DNA from: Nitrospira sp.
GTDB taxonomy: Bacteria > Nitrospirota > Nitrospiria > Nitrospirales > Nitrospiraceae
Assembly: GCA_025361385.1 (NCBI GenBank)
Contig: JANYAJ010000286.1
Span: 1 to 5,253 of the forward strand
Reading direction: 5' to 3'
Length of the DNA: 5,253 nucleotides
The position numbers and the translations under genes are program-made. Of this stretch, positions 1-5,253 are shown one piece after another. The stretch's first letter is position 1, and each line of letters starts with the position of its first letter. The notes beneath the pieces were generated by a model. The model was given only the letters and a program-made list of their open reading frames with translations. It was not told where the DNA came from and made no database searches.

Positions 1-1030
1 ACGAATTCAGCGCGAAGGATTCCGGCTCTTCCCGATAGGCCTGTTTCGCCGGGGTAGAAACCCTTTTGTGGAACTTACTGCTGTGTTGGAGTTGGTTAGG
101 CTATATCGTCGTGAACGGCCTGCGATCGTCCACCATGTGGCGTTGAAACCTATCCTGTACGGATCGCTGGCTGCATGGATTTCCGGAGTTCCGGTGGTCG
201 TCAATGCCTTCGCAGGGCTTGGATACGCCTTCACCGATGAGACGCGGCGAGGGTCTATGGTGCATATGTATCTTCGCAGAGCGCTCAAGATTCTATTGAG
301 GTTGAGTAAGTCGGTTGTGATTTTCCAGAACAAGGACGATCGAGATCTGCTTTTGGAAGAGGGAGTGGTTGAGATCCAACACACTCGAATTATTTCCGGC
401 TCTGGAGTCGATACCAAGACCTTCGATGTTCGCCCATCGGCTGAAGAATGTCCCATTGTCATGCTCGCATCCCGCATGCTGTGGGATAAGGGGATTAATG
501 AATTTGTCGAGGCGGCCCGGCGTCTCAAGCAGAATGGGGTCTCAGCTCGCTATGTGCTCGTTGGACGGTGCGATGAGCACAACCCCGCTGCCATCGAGCC
601 AATCCAGCTCCGTCGATGGGTCGAGGAAGGTGTGGTCGAGTGGTGGGAACATCGTGACGAGATGTCTTCGACTCTCGCATCGGCGACCATCGTCGTGTTG
701 CCATCCTATCGGGAAGGGCTTCCCAAGGTGTTGTTGGAAGCGGCCGCTTGTGGGAAACCGCTGATTGCCACGGATGTTCCCGGGTGTCGAGATATTGTCA
801 CACACGGAATTAATGGTCTCTTGGTGCCTGCTCGCGACCCAGCCGCGCTGGCTACAGCGATCGATTTTTTGCTCCGCGACTCCTCGCTCAGAGCGGCGAT
901 GGGAGTGGCTGGACGCGAGGTGGTCCTTCGTGCTTTTTCTGTAGAGAAGGTAGCGGGTCAAGTCGTCGGTCTCTATCGAGAGCTTCTCGCTAGGCGGAAG
1001 CATGGACAGCAGTCAACGGGATCGGCATGA
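1..1030 (+). CDS. Glycosyltransferase family 4 (GT-B fold), 5'-truncated by window edge
   Basis: Likely transfers a sugar from a nucleotide donor onto a lipid-linked glycan at the cytoplasmic face of the inner membrane. The frame is open from base 2 to the TGA at 1028-1030, giving 342 residues with no start in view. The GTG at 68 is in frame but internal: the residues before it (GFRLFPIGLFRRGRNPF) are typical N-domain sequence leading into the conserved segment with IVHHVALKP and AGLGYAF. About 40-50 N-terminal residues are probably missing, judging from the usual 370-390 for this family. The C-terminal donor domain begins near ASRMLWDKG (Arg and Lys expected to contact the nucleotide diphosphate). 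It contains the retaining-GT4 EX7E motif in REGLPKVLLEAAACGKP, with Glu codons at 713-715 and 737-739, then ATDVPGCRDIV and NGLLVPARDP. The gene overlaps the next by ATGA. Family assignment is firm; donor and acceptor sugars cannot be read from the sequence. Confidence 0.93.
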   Translation, partial: RIQREGFRLFPIGLFRRGRNPFVELTAVLELVRLYRRERPAIVHHVALKPILYGSLAAWISGVPVVVNAFAGLGYAFTDETRRGSMVHMYLRRALKILLRLSKSVVIFQNKDDRDLLLEEGVVEIQHTRIISGSGVDTKTFDVRPSAEECPIVMLASRMLWDKGINEFVEAARRLKQNGVSARYVLVGRCDEHNPAAIEPIQLRRWVEEGVVEWWEHRDEMSSTLASATIVVLPSYREGLPKVLLEAAACGKPLIATDVPGCRDIVTHGINGLLVPARDPAALATAIDFLLRDSSLRAAMGVAGREVVLRAFSVEKVAGQVVGLYRELLARRKHGQQSTGSA

Positions 1031-2013
1031 CCGCTGTGCTCGTCACCGGGGCGAGAGGCTTTCTCGGCAGCGCCTTGGTGAACGAACTTCTTGAATCGGG
1101 CTATGACGTTCGCGCGCTTGTCAGGCATCCTGCATCCTCACCCTATCCCAAGGCGGTTGAAATTGTCGTCGGAGATATTCGTGATCCACAATGTGCCAGG
1201 GAAGCCTCGGTCGGATGTGAAACGATTGTGCATCTCGCGGGACAAGCGCATGCGCTGGATGACGATCATGTCAGTGACCAGGACTATCAGTCGGTCAATG
1301 TCGACGGGACGAAACATCTCTTGGACGGTGCGGTGGCCGGCGGCGTTCAACGGTTCATATTCGCGAGCTCGGTGAAGGTATTCGGTGAAACAACCACAGG
1401 CTGTGTCGATGAGCAGGAACCGCCTGCTCCCCAGTCTCCTTACGCACGATCCAAATGGATGGCGGAACAGCTCGTCGCTTCCTATGCCAAGGGAGGGAGC
1501 CTTGCCACTCTCTCGCTTCGCTTTCCCCTTGTCTATGGTCCGACACAGACGGGAAACCTCTATCGCATGATCGCAGCGATTGATCAGGGCCGATTTCCCC
1601 CGCTTCCTTGCGTTCAAGCTGTTCGGAGCATGCTGCACGTGAAGAACTTTGTGCTCGCGGTTCGCGCAGTTTTGCAGTCGACCGGATTTCTCAAGCCCAT
1701 GTATGTGGTCACAGACGCCAAGCCCTATTCTATTACAGAGGTGTATGATCTCCTGCGAAAGGGGTTGGGCCGGCAGCCGCCTTTTTCGCGTGTGCCTTTA
1801 TGGGCACTGTCATTAGGAGGACGATGTGGAGATATTCTGCAGGCTCTCCTAAGAAAACCGGTGGCCCTTTCTTCCGCCACATTGGAAAAGCTGATTGGAC
1901 AGGCCTGGTACAGTCCTGAGGCGCTGATCCGTGACACGGGCTATCAGCCACGCTACGCTTTCGAAGCGACCGTCCCAGAATTAATCCAGCATTATCGGAG
2001 TTCACTATCGTGA
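1027..2013 (+). CDS. Extended-SDR NAD(P)-dependent sugar-nucleotide epimerase/4-ketoreductase, WbpK/WbpV-like
   Basis: Full-length 328-residue extended short-chain dehydrogenase, a cytoplasmic enzyme acting on a nucleotide sugar. Visible motifs are the Rossmann GxxGxxG at residues 8-14 (GARGFLG), the acidic GDIRD at 49-53, VHLAGQAH at 68-75, the FASSVKVFGE strand at 112-121 supplying the catalytic Ser, and the YxxxK pair Tyr139/Lys143 in PYARSKWMAEQ. LRFPLVYGP (164-172) and RSMLHVKNFV (200-209) match the substrate-domain pattern of the GalE-like subgroup that includes WbpK/WbpV 4-ketoreductases. The SSVKVxGE segment and the WecA/WbpL-like transferase directly downstream favour reduction of a UDP-4-keto-6-deoxy-HexNAc over a true UDP-Glc/Gal 4-epimerase; this is inference. 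The ATG at 1027 overlaps the previous stop (ATGA), with a weak GGGA about 6 bases upstream, which suggests translational coupling. Fold is certain; the exact reaction (FucNAc or QuiNAc product, or simple epimerisation) is open. Confidence 0.9.
   Translation: MTAVLVTGARGFLGSALVNELLESGYDVRALVRHPASSPYPKAVEIVVGDIRDPQCAREASVGCETIVHLAGQAHALDDDHVSDQDYQSVNVDGTKHLLDGAVAGGVQRFIFASSVKVFGETTTGCVDEQEPPAPQSPYARSKWMAEQLVASYAKGGSLATLSLRFPLVYGPTQTGNLYRMIAAIDQGRFPPLPCVQAVRSMLHVKNFVLAVRAVLQSTGFLKPMYVVTDAKPYSITEVYDLLRKGLGRQPPFSRVPLWALSLGGRCGDILQALLRKPVALSSATLEKLIGQAWYSPEALIRDTGYQPRYAFEATVPELIQHYRSSLS
1997..2000 (+). promoter_or_regulatory. Shine-Dalgarno for the WecA/WbpL-like gene
   Basis: GGAG inside the last codons of the upstream SDR gene, 9 bases before GTG 2010 and 12 before ATG 2013. 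It is the clearest ribosome-binding site at any junction in the window, and its spacing bears on the choice between the two consecutive start codons. Because it sits in translated sequence, initiation is probably coupled to translation of the upstream gene. Confidence 0.5.
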
Positions 2014-3077
2014 TGTGGCTGCTGATCGCCGGCGGGGTCGGGGTGCTTTCCTGGTGGATTACTGGTCTGTTAGTGAGCAAGGCCTCGTTTCTTCGTTCGA
2101 TCGATCACCCGAACGACCGGTCTCTGCATGCCGAGCCGATGCCACGCTCCGGAGGGGTGGCTATTCTTGCCAGCGTCATGATCGGATTGGCGGTTGCGGC
2201 GATTGGGTTTGCTGTCATACCACACTCGATGGGGTTTCTGCCAAAAGGTCTTGCATCAGCTAGTTTTTTGATCGTCGGCTCAATTGCTCTTGTCACCACC
2301 GTGTCCTTTCTTGACGACAGAGCAGGGCTCCCCATTGGTCTTCGCTTTGCGGTGCAGGCGATTGCTGCCGTTATTGTGGTGTGGGGAGTCGGATTGACTC
2401 TTCCTTCCATCCTAATTCCAGCCATCAAGACCGTCGTGCTTGGCGGGTTTGCGGCACCGGTGAGCGTGTTGTTCTTGCTCTGGATGACTAATCTGTACAA
2501 CTTCATGGACGGCATGGATGGCTTCGCCGGCGGAATGACAACGCTGGGTTTCGGCTTTCTCGCGTACTTCGGTTGGAGGGCAGGACATCCATTCATGTTG
2601 TTAACTACAACTGTAGTTGCAATGAGCGCACTCGGTTTCCTGTTTCACAATTTCCCCCCGGCTCGCATCTTCATGGGCGATGTCGGCAGCATCCCGTTAG
2701 GTTTCACGGGCGGCACACTTATGCTTTTAGGCCTGCGAGATGGCTTGTTTGATTTCTGGGTCCCGATTTTGATTTTCTCGCCATTTATCCTGGACGCAAC
2801 AGTCACCGTATTTCGTCGTGCATGGCAACGACAGCGGATATGGGATGCCCATCGTGACCATTATTACCAGCGGTTGGTCTTGAGTGGTTGGAGCCATCGG
2901 AAGGTCGTGCTGGCAGAATATGGAGTCATGGTTCTGTGTGGAGGCCTTGCGGTGCTCTATCAGGATGCATCAGAGGAGTGGAGACTCGTCATCCTGGGGT
3001 TCTGGGGGATGCTGTTTCTCTCCCTTGCCCTTGCGGTGAAGGGGGTCGAGCAACGGATACAACCAGTCGCTTCTTGA
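2010..3077 (+). CDS. Polyprenyl-phosphate HexNAc-1-phosphate transferase, WecA/WbpL-like (MraY family)
   Basis: Integral inner-membrane enzyme that moves a sugar-1-phosphate from a UDP sugar to undecaprenyl phosphate, the committing step of a lipid-linked repeat unit. The 355-residue protein has the family's usual length and is hydrophobic throughout, with roughly ten or eleven membrane segments. Key motifs in order: DRSLHAEPMPRSGGVAI (36-52), the Asp pair of FLDDR (102-103), NFMDGMDG (164-171, Mg/catalytic aspartates), HNFPPARIFMGDVGS (213-227) and the cytoplasmic loop AHRDHYYQR (280-288), characteristic of the WecA/WbpL branch rather than MraY proper. The start is GTG 2010 (GTGA overlap with the upstream stop) or the adjacent ATG 2013. 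GGAG at 1997-2000 lies 9 bases before the GTG and 12 before the ATG, slightly favouring the GTG. Adjacency to a WbpK/WbpV-like reductase and a WbpM-like dehydratase suggests FucNAc-1-P or QuiNAc-1-P as substrate, but GlcNAc-1-P is possible. Confidence 0.94.
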   Translation: MMWLLIAGGVGVLSWWITGLLVSKASFLRSIDHPNDRSLHAEPMPRSGGVAILASVMIGLAVAAIGFAVIPHSMGFLPKGLASASFLIVGSIALVTTVSFLDDRAGLPIGLRFAVQAIAAVIVVWGVGLTLPSILIPAIKTVVLGGFAAPVSVLFLLWMTNLYNFMDGMDGFAGGMTTLGFGFLAYFGWRAGHPFMLLTTTVVAMSALGFLFHNFPPARIFMGDVGSIPLGFTGGTLMLLGLRDGLFDFWVPILIFSPFILDATVTVFRRAWQRQRIWDAHRDHYYQRLVLSGWSHRKVVLAEYGVMVLCGGLAVLYQDASEEWRLVILGFWGMLFLSLALAVKGVEQRIQPVAS

Positions 3078-3087
3078 AAAAATAGCG

Positions 3088-4374
3088 GTGCCAACGATTT
3101 CATCAATTGCCATACCGTCATCCGAGCGGGTGCCCTATTTCGATACAATCGTCCGCGCGGTGTTGGCGGTTTATATCGCCGTGCTTCCCTTCAAGTCGCT
3201 TCTCGTTGTGGAACGAAACGGGTTTATTGTTCTGCTTGGGTTGCTGGTTGTGTGGTGTGCCATCAATCGACGCTTGTTCTACTCTCGGACCGCGTACGAT
3301 GCGCTCTTGCTGGCCTTTGTTGTCTGGGTCGGACTCACGATCCCATTTTCCATGGCTCCGTCCTATAGTGTGAAGGAGTATGGCAAATTACTTCAGCAAA
3401 TGGTGGTTTTCTACGCGGTGATCTATTTCTTCAAAGGGCTACTCTATCGGCAGGTTCTCTTGGGTCTGATCGGGGTCATGGTCGTCGTTGTCACTGTCTA
3501 TGGACTCTCACAGTTCAACCTCGAAAATCCTCAAGCGATAGTTTCGTTTCTTCCCGCTGAGGTGTGGCTGACCACATTTCTGATCATGGTCATTCCTTTT
3601 GGGTTGGCTCTGGCATTAGGGGAGGGTCCTCCAGAAGTACGAACTGGCGGTGCGCTTGTCGTAGGAATGATGACGGTCTGCTTGCTTGCAACTCAGTCAC
3701 GCGCAGGTCTGGTTGCCTTTGTGGCAGAGCTTTGGGTCATTGTCTGGTTCATTCGTTCGGTCTCCGCCAAGGTTGTCGCCGGGCTTGCGACGGTGTGTGT
3801 GATCGCTGCTGTCGTTGTCGTTTTCAACGCAAGCACGACGCCGGCAGCGGGACTGGGTAACGATATCACGACCTCGCTTCCTCTCAAAAGAGGTTTTTCA
3901 TCCGTGCTGCACCGGTTTGATATTTGGGGGTTTACCCTGTCTGAGATCGCCAAACACTGGTTGGTTGGGATCGGATATGGGAGCCATAGTTATCTTCTGC
4001 TCTATGGCCAGGACCAAGAAGTTGTCATGCCTGGACATGCTGCCATCACACATTCGGGGACACATAATATCTTTCTCTACCTGGCGCTCCATGTCGGGCT
4101 CCCGGGGATGTTGCTGTTTGGGTGGTTCTTTGTTCGGGTCGTTCTGAAGACTGCTGAAGAATACCGACAGGCTCACGATTGGTTGTCAAAAGCCGTACTC
4201 GTGGGATCAGTTGTCAGCGTCGTAGGGTTGATTCTGCGTCTGCAGTTCGATCAAATGTTGGTCGGGTCTTTGGCGGTGCTCTTCTGGGTGCTTCTAGCGA
4301 TGGCGGTTTTGAGTTACCCGTCATATAATCGGGCAGCTACTCAGGTAGATAGACTGAAGACTGAAGGCTTTTAG
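3088..4374 (+). CDS. O-antigen ligase/polymerase family membrane protein (Wzy_C/WaaL superfamily)
   Basis: A 428-residue polytopic inner-membrane protein expected either to join undecaprenyl-linked glycan to an acceptor (ligase) or to polymerise repeat units. Hydrophobic segments occur from about residue 22 to 409, some ten to twelve of them. A large polar loop at about 248-325 corresponds to the periplasmic loop of the Wzy_C domain. Conserved features are TQSRAGLVAF (202-211, Arg205), the loop element HRFDIWGFTLSEIAKHWLVGIGYGS (275-299, Arg276), and THNIFLYLALHVGLPG (325-340). His326 is in the place of the His needed in WaaL ligases, as judged by motif resemblance. The GTG at 3088 is the only plausible start: it lies 10 bases after the preceding stop, and the next in-frame Met is at residue 89, after the first membrane segments. 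No good Shine-Dalgarno precedes it (A-rich run 3077-3082), so coupling is likely. The last residues (DRLKTEGF) are encoded by a short tandem repeat. Ligase and polymerase cannot be separated by sequence alone. Confidence 0.88.
   Translation: MPTISSIAIPSSERVPYFDTIVRAVLAVYIAVLPFKSLLVVERNGFIVLLGLLVVWCAINRRLFYSRTAYDALLLAFVVWVGLTIPFSMAPSYSVKEYGKLLQQMVVFYAVIYFFKGLLYRQVLLGLIGVMVVVVTVYGLSQFNLENPQAIVSFLPAEVWLTTFLIMVIPFGLALALGEGPPEVRTGGALVVGMMTVCLLATQSRAGLVAFVAELWVIVWFIRSVSAKVVAGLATVCVIAAVVVVFNASTTPAAGLGNDITTSLPLKRGFSSVLHRFDIWGFTLSEIAKHWLVGIGYGSHSYLLLYGQDQEVVMPGHAAITHSGTHNIFLYLALHVGLPGMLLFGWFFVRVVLKTAEEYRQAHDWLSKAVLVGSVVSVVGLILRLQFDQMLVGSLAVLFWVLLAMAVLSYPSYNRAATQVDRLKTEGF
4352..4365 (+). repeat. Tandem heptamer GACTGAA x2 at the 3' end of the ligase gene
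   Basis: Two perfect adjacent copies of GACTGAA lie within the final codons of the O-antigen ligase-like gene and are followed by GGCTTTTAG, which supplies the stop. The unit recurs in inverted form downstream in the gap (4477-4488), so this looks like the edge of a small intergenic repeat element that reaches into the coding end. Confidence 0.6.
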
Positions 4375-4488
4375 TTTTCAGCCTGCGAGTGAAGGATTCA
4401 TCTCTGCTTGAATCCAAGATCGTAGAAACCAAGAAGGTTTTGAATGGCTTGATTCGTGCCTTGCGAGATAATGTATAGCCTTCAGCCT
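4358..4488. repeat. Inverted repeat pair of 12 bases (11/12 matching) bracketing the intergenic gap
   Basis: AGACTGAAGGCT at 4358-4369 and AGCCTTCAGCCT at 4477-4488 are reverse complements except for one position. The left arm covers the last codons of the ligase-like gene. The right arm lies 42 bases before the preferred start of the dehydratase gene. A related 9-mer, TTCAGCCTG, occurs directly at both 4377-4385 and 4481-4489. The pair could fold the transcript of the whole gap into a long-loop hairpin or mark a small palindromic repeat element. Function is unknown. Confidence 0.55.
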
Positions 4489-4530
4489 GAACTCCTGAGT
4501 GTTTACCACTGGAGCTGCCACGGAAATCTA
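4375..4530 (+). other. 156-base intergenic gap, the only sizeable non-coding stretch
   Basis: No ORF, tRNA or other RNA gene is recognisable here. The gap holds the CTGAAG-type repeats, a 7-bp stem-loop at 4394-4415 and a weaker stem (AAACC/GGTTT, 4426-4440). Promoter-like hexamers are poor: TTGAAT 4440-4445 with GATAAT 4467-4472 are 21 bases apart, and TTGATT 4449-4454 with TGTATA 4472-4477 are 17 apart but the second box matches consensus at only three positions. I see no ops/JUMPstart element. Because the dehydratase is the only gene here not tightly packed against its neighbour, this gap is the likeliest place for a separate promoter or an attenuator, but nothing decisive is present. Confidence 0.6.
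4394..4415 (+). other. Stem-loop GGATTCA / TGAATCC in the intergenic gap
   Basis: A perfect 7-bp inverted repeat (GGATTCA 4394-4400, TGAATCC 4409-4415) with the 8-base loop TCTCTGCT, starting 20 bases after the ligase-like gene's stop. No T-run follows, so it is not a classical intrinsic terminator. It could be a 3'-end stabilising hairpin, a weak pause site, or chance. Confidence 0.4.
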
Positions 4531-5253
4531 ATGCGAAACGTAGCTATCTCACTGTTTCATCGTCTCGTCGGCCGCTATGGACAATTAGTGCTTCGGTACA
4601 GATCGGTCCTTGTTATCTGCACACAGCTCGGGCTGATTGCCGCGGCGAATGTGACAGCCTTTGCCCTCCGATTCGAAGGGGACATTCCCCCCGACCATGT
4701 ACGACTGTTCCTATGGGGCCTTCCCATCGTATTGGCGATCTATGCTGTTGGTCTTGTCGCATTTGGCATTCAGCGCGGGCTCTGGCGATATGTCGGCCTC
4801 CATGACTTAGGCCGTATCCTCTGGGCCTCCGTCATCAGTTCCGCGGTGTGCTATGGTGTGGTGCATGGTCTCCTTGGGTGGGTCGGCTATCCTCGCTCGG
4901 TCATTATTCTCACGGGTGTGCTGAGCGGACTCTTTCTCGCTGGTATCCGGTTGGTGGTTCGCTGGTTCCGCGAAAGGCTTCACGTACTGAGTCCTACGGC
5001 TCGCAGAGTGTTGGTGGTCGGGGCGGGCAATGCCGGTGAGTTGCTGATCAGGGACATGCTGAGCAACGCGGGCTCTCACTACCGACCGGTCGGGTTGGTG
5101 GACGACGACCCAATCAAGCGGAAGATGAGGATTCATGGGGTGCCCGTCGTGGGGACTATCGCGGATATCCCGGGTCTCGCTCGAGGCCTCGTCGCGCACG
5201 AGATCATTGTGGCGATTCCTTCGGCTTCGACCGCACTGAAGCAGCGAATCCTT
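4531..5253 (+). CDS. WbpM/CapD/PglF-like membrane nucleotide-sugar 4,6-dehydratase, 3'-truncated by window edge
   Basis: N-terminal 241 residues of a protein family usually about 600-670 long; the frame is open to the right edge. The family removes water from UDP-GlcNAc to give the 4-keto-6-deoxy intermediate for FucNAc, QuiNAc, bacillosamine and related sugars. Four hydrophobic segments are visible (about 25-47, 59-80, 96-116, 123-143). They are followed by the first, cofactor-binding Rossmann domain: RRVLVVGAGNAGELLIRDML (158-177), YRPVGLVDDDPIKRKMRIHGVPVVGT (184-209) and the strand HEIIVAIPSAS (223-233). PRSVIILTGVL then AGIRLVVRWFRE matches the fourth-helix region of this family. The catalytic SDR domain lies beyond the window, so activity cannot be verified. 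ATG 4531 has a GGA 6 bases upstream and gives the usual short N-terminus. An in-frame ATG at 4471 would add 20 residues, including YSLQPELLSVYHW, unlike the family and translated partly from the repeat; it is less likely. Confidence 0.9.
   Translation, partial: MRNVAISLFHRLVGRYGQLVLRYRSVLVICTQLGLIAAANVTAFALRFEGDIPPDHVRLFLWGLPIVLAIYAVGLVAFGIQRGLWRYVGLHDLGRILWASVISSAVCYGVVHGLLGWVGYPRSVIILTGVLSGLFLAGIRLVVRWFRERLHVLSPTARRVLVVGAGNAGELLIRDMLSNAGSHYRPVGLVDDDPIKRKMRIHGVPVVGTIADIPGLARGLVAHEIIVAIPSASTALKQRIL

Noticed and set aside
68..70. GTG as the start of the glycosyltransferase
   Set aside because: The frame is open to the window edge and the preceding residues fit the family's N-terminal domain, so the gene is truncated by the window and this GTG is an internal valine.
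7..528. Long minus-strand open frame opposite the glycosyltransferase
   Set aside because: It lies antisense to a well-supported GT4 gene, its translation is low-complexity Ser/Arg-rich with no recognisable motif, and it has no clear ribosome-binding site. It is an antisense shadow.
2603..2618. Palindrome AACTAC-AACT-GTAGTT
   Set aside because: A 6-bp inverted repeat inside the coding sequence of the initiating transferase, encoding a Thr-Thr-Val-Val stretch of a membrane helix. It is short and has no partner sites, so most likely chance.
4440..4477. Promoter upstream of the dehydratase gene
   Set aside because: The best hexamer pairs have either 21-base spacing or a poor -10 match. This is not enough to call a promoter, and the host's sigma-factor consensus is unknown.
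4375..4530. Small RNA, riboswitch, CRISPR or ops/JUMPstart element in the gap
   Set aside because: There are no regularly spaced repeats, no recognisable riboswitch core, no GGCGGTAG-type ops sequence and no tRNA-like fold. Only short inverted repeats are seen.
4807..5199. 130-residue minus-strand open frame opposite the dehydratase
   Set aside because: The product is rich in His, Asp, Pro and Arg, typical of antisense reading of a GC-rich gene, and it overlaps the clearly recognisable membrane and Rossmann domains on the + strand.

Overview
The window is a contiguous piece of a Gram-negative surface-polysaccharide (O-antigen or exopolysaccharide-like) biosynthesis locus. All five genes are on the + strand, and the first and last are cut by the window edges. 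Base composition is moderately GC-rich by eye. Dense coding, GTG starts and overlapping stop/start junctions suggest one operon. The source organism cannot be fixed from sequence alone. A short CTGAAG-rich repeat in the one sizeable intergenic gap resembles words I associate with Nitrospira-type genomes, so Nitrospirota is my tentative guess; a proteobacterium is not excluded.

Layout: (1) 1-1030, the 3' part of a GT4-family glycosyltransferase, open to the left edge. (2) 1027-2013, an extended-SDR NAD(P)-dependent sugar-nucleotide epimerase/reductase of the WbpK/WbpV-like type, overlapping gene 1 by ATGA. (3) 2010-3077, a WecA/WbpL-like polyprenyl-phosphate sugar-1-phosphate transferase, overlapping gene 2 by GTGA. 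(4) 3088-4374, a multi-pass membrane O-antigen ligase/polymerase (Wzy_C/WaaL superfamily). (5) A 156-base gap with small inverted repeats and a stem-loop but no gene. (6) 4531 to the right edge, the N-terminal 241 residues of a WbpM/CapD/PglF-like membrane nucleotide-sugar 4,6-dehydratase.

How they fit together (inference from family knowledge): the WbpM-like enzyme would convert UDP-GlcNAc to the UDP-4-keto-6-deoxy sugar. The WbpK/WbpV-like SDR would reduce it to UDP-FucNAc or UDP-QuiNAc. The WbpL-like enzyme would place that sugar-1-phosphate on undecaprenyl phosphate to start the repeat unit, the GT4 enzyme would extend it, and the Wzy_C protein would polymerise or ligate the product at the periplasmic face. 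I see no clearly new system. The items most worth a second look are this inferred initiating-sugar module and the repeat-bearing gap whose first repeat runs into the 3' end of the ligase gene.
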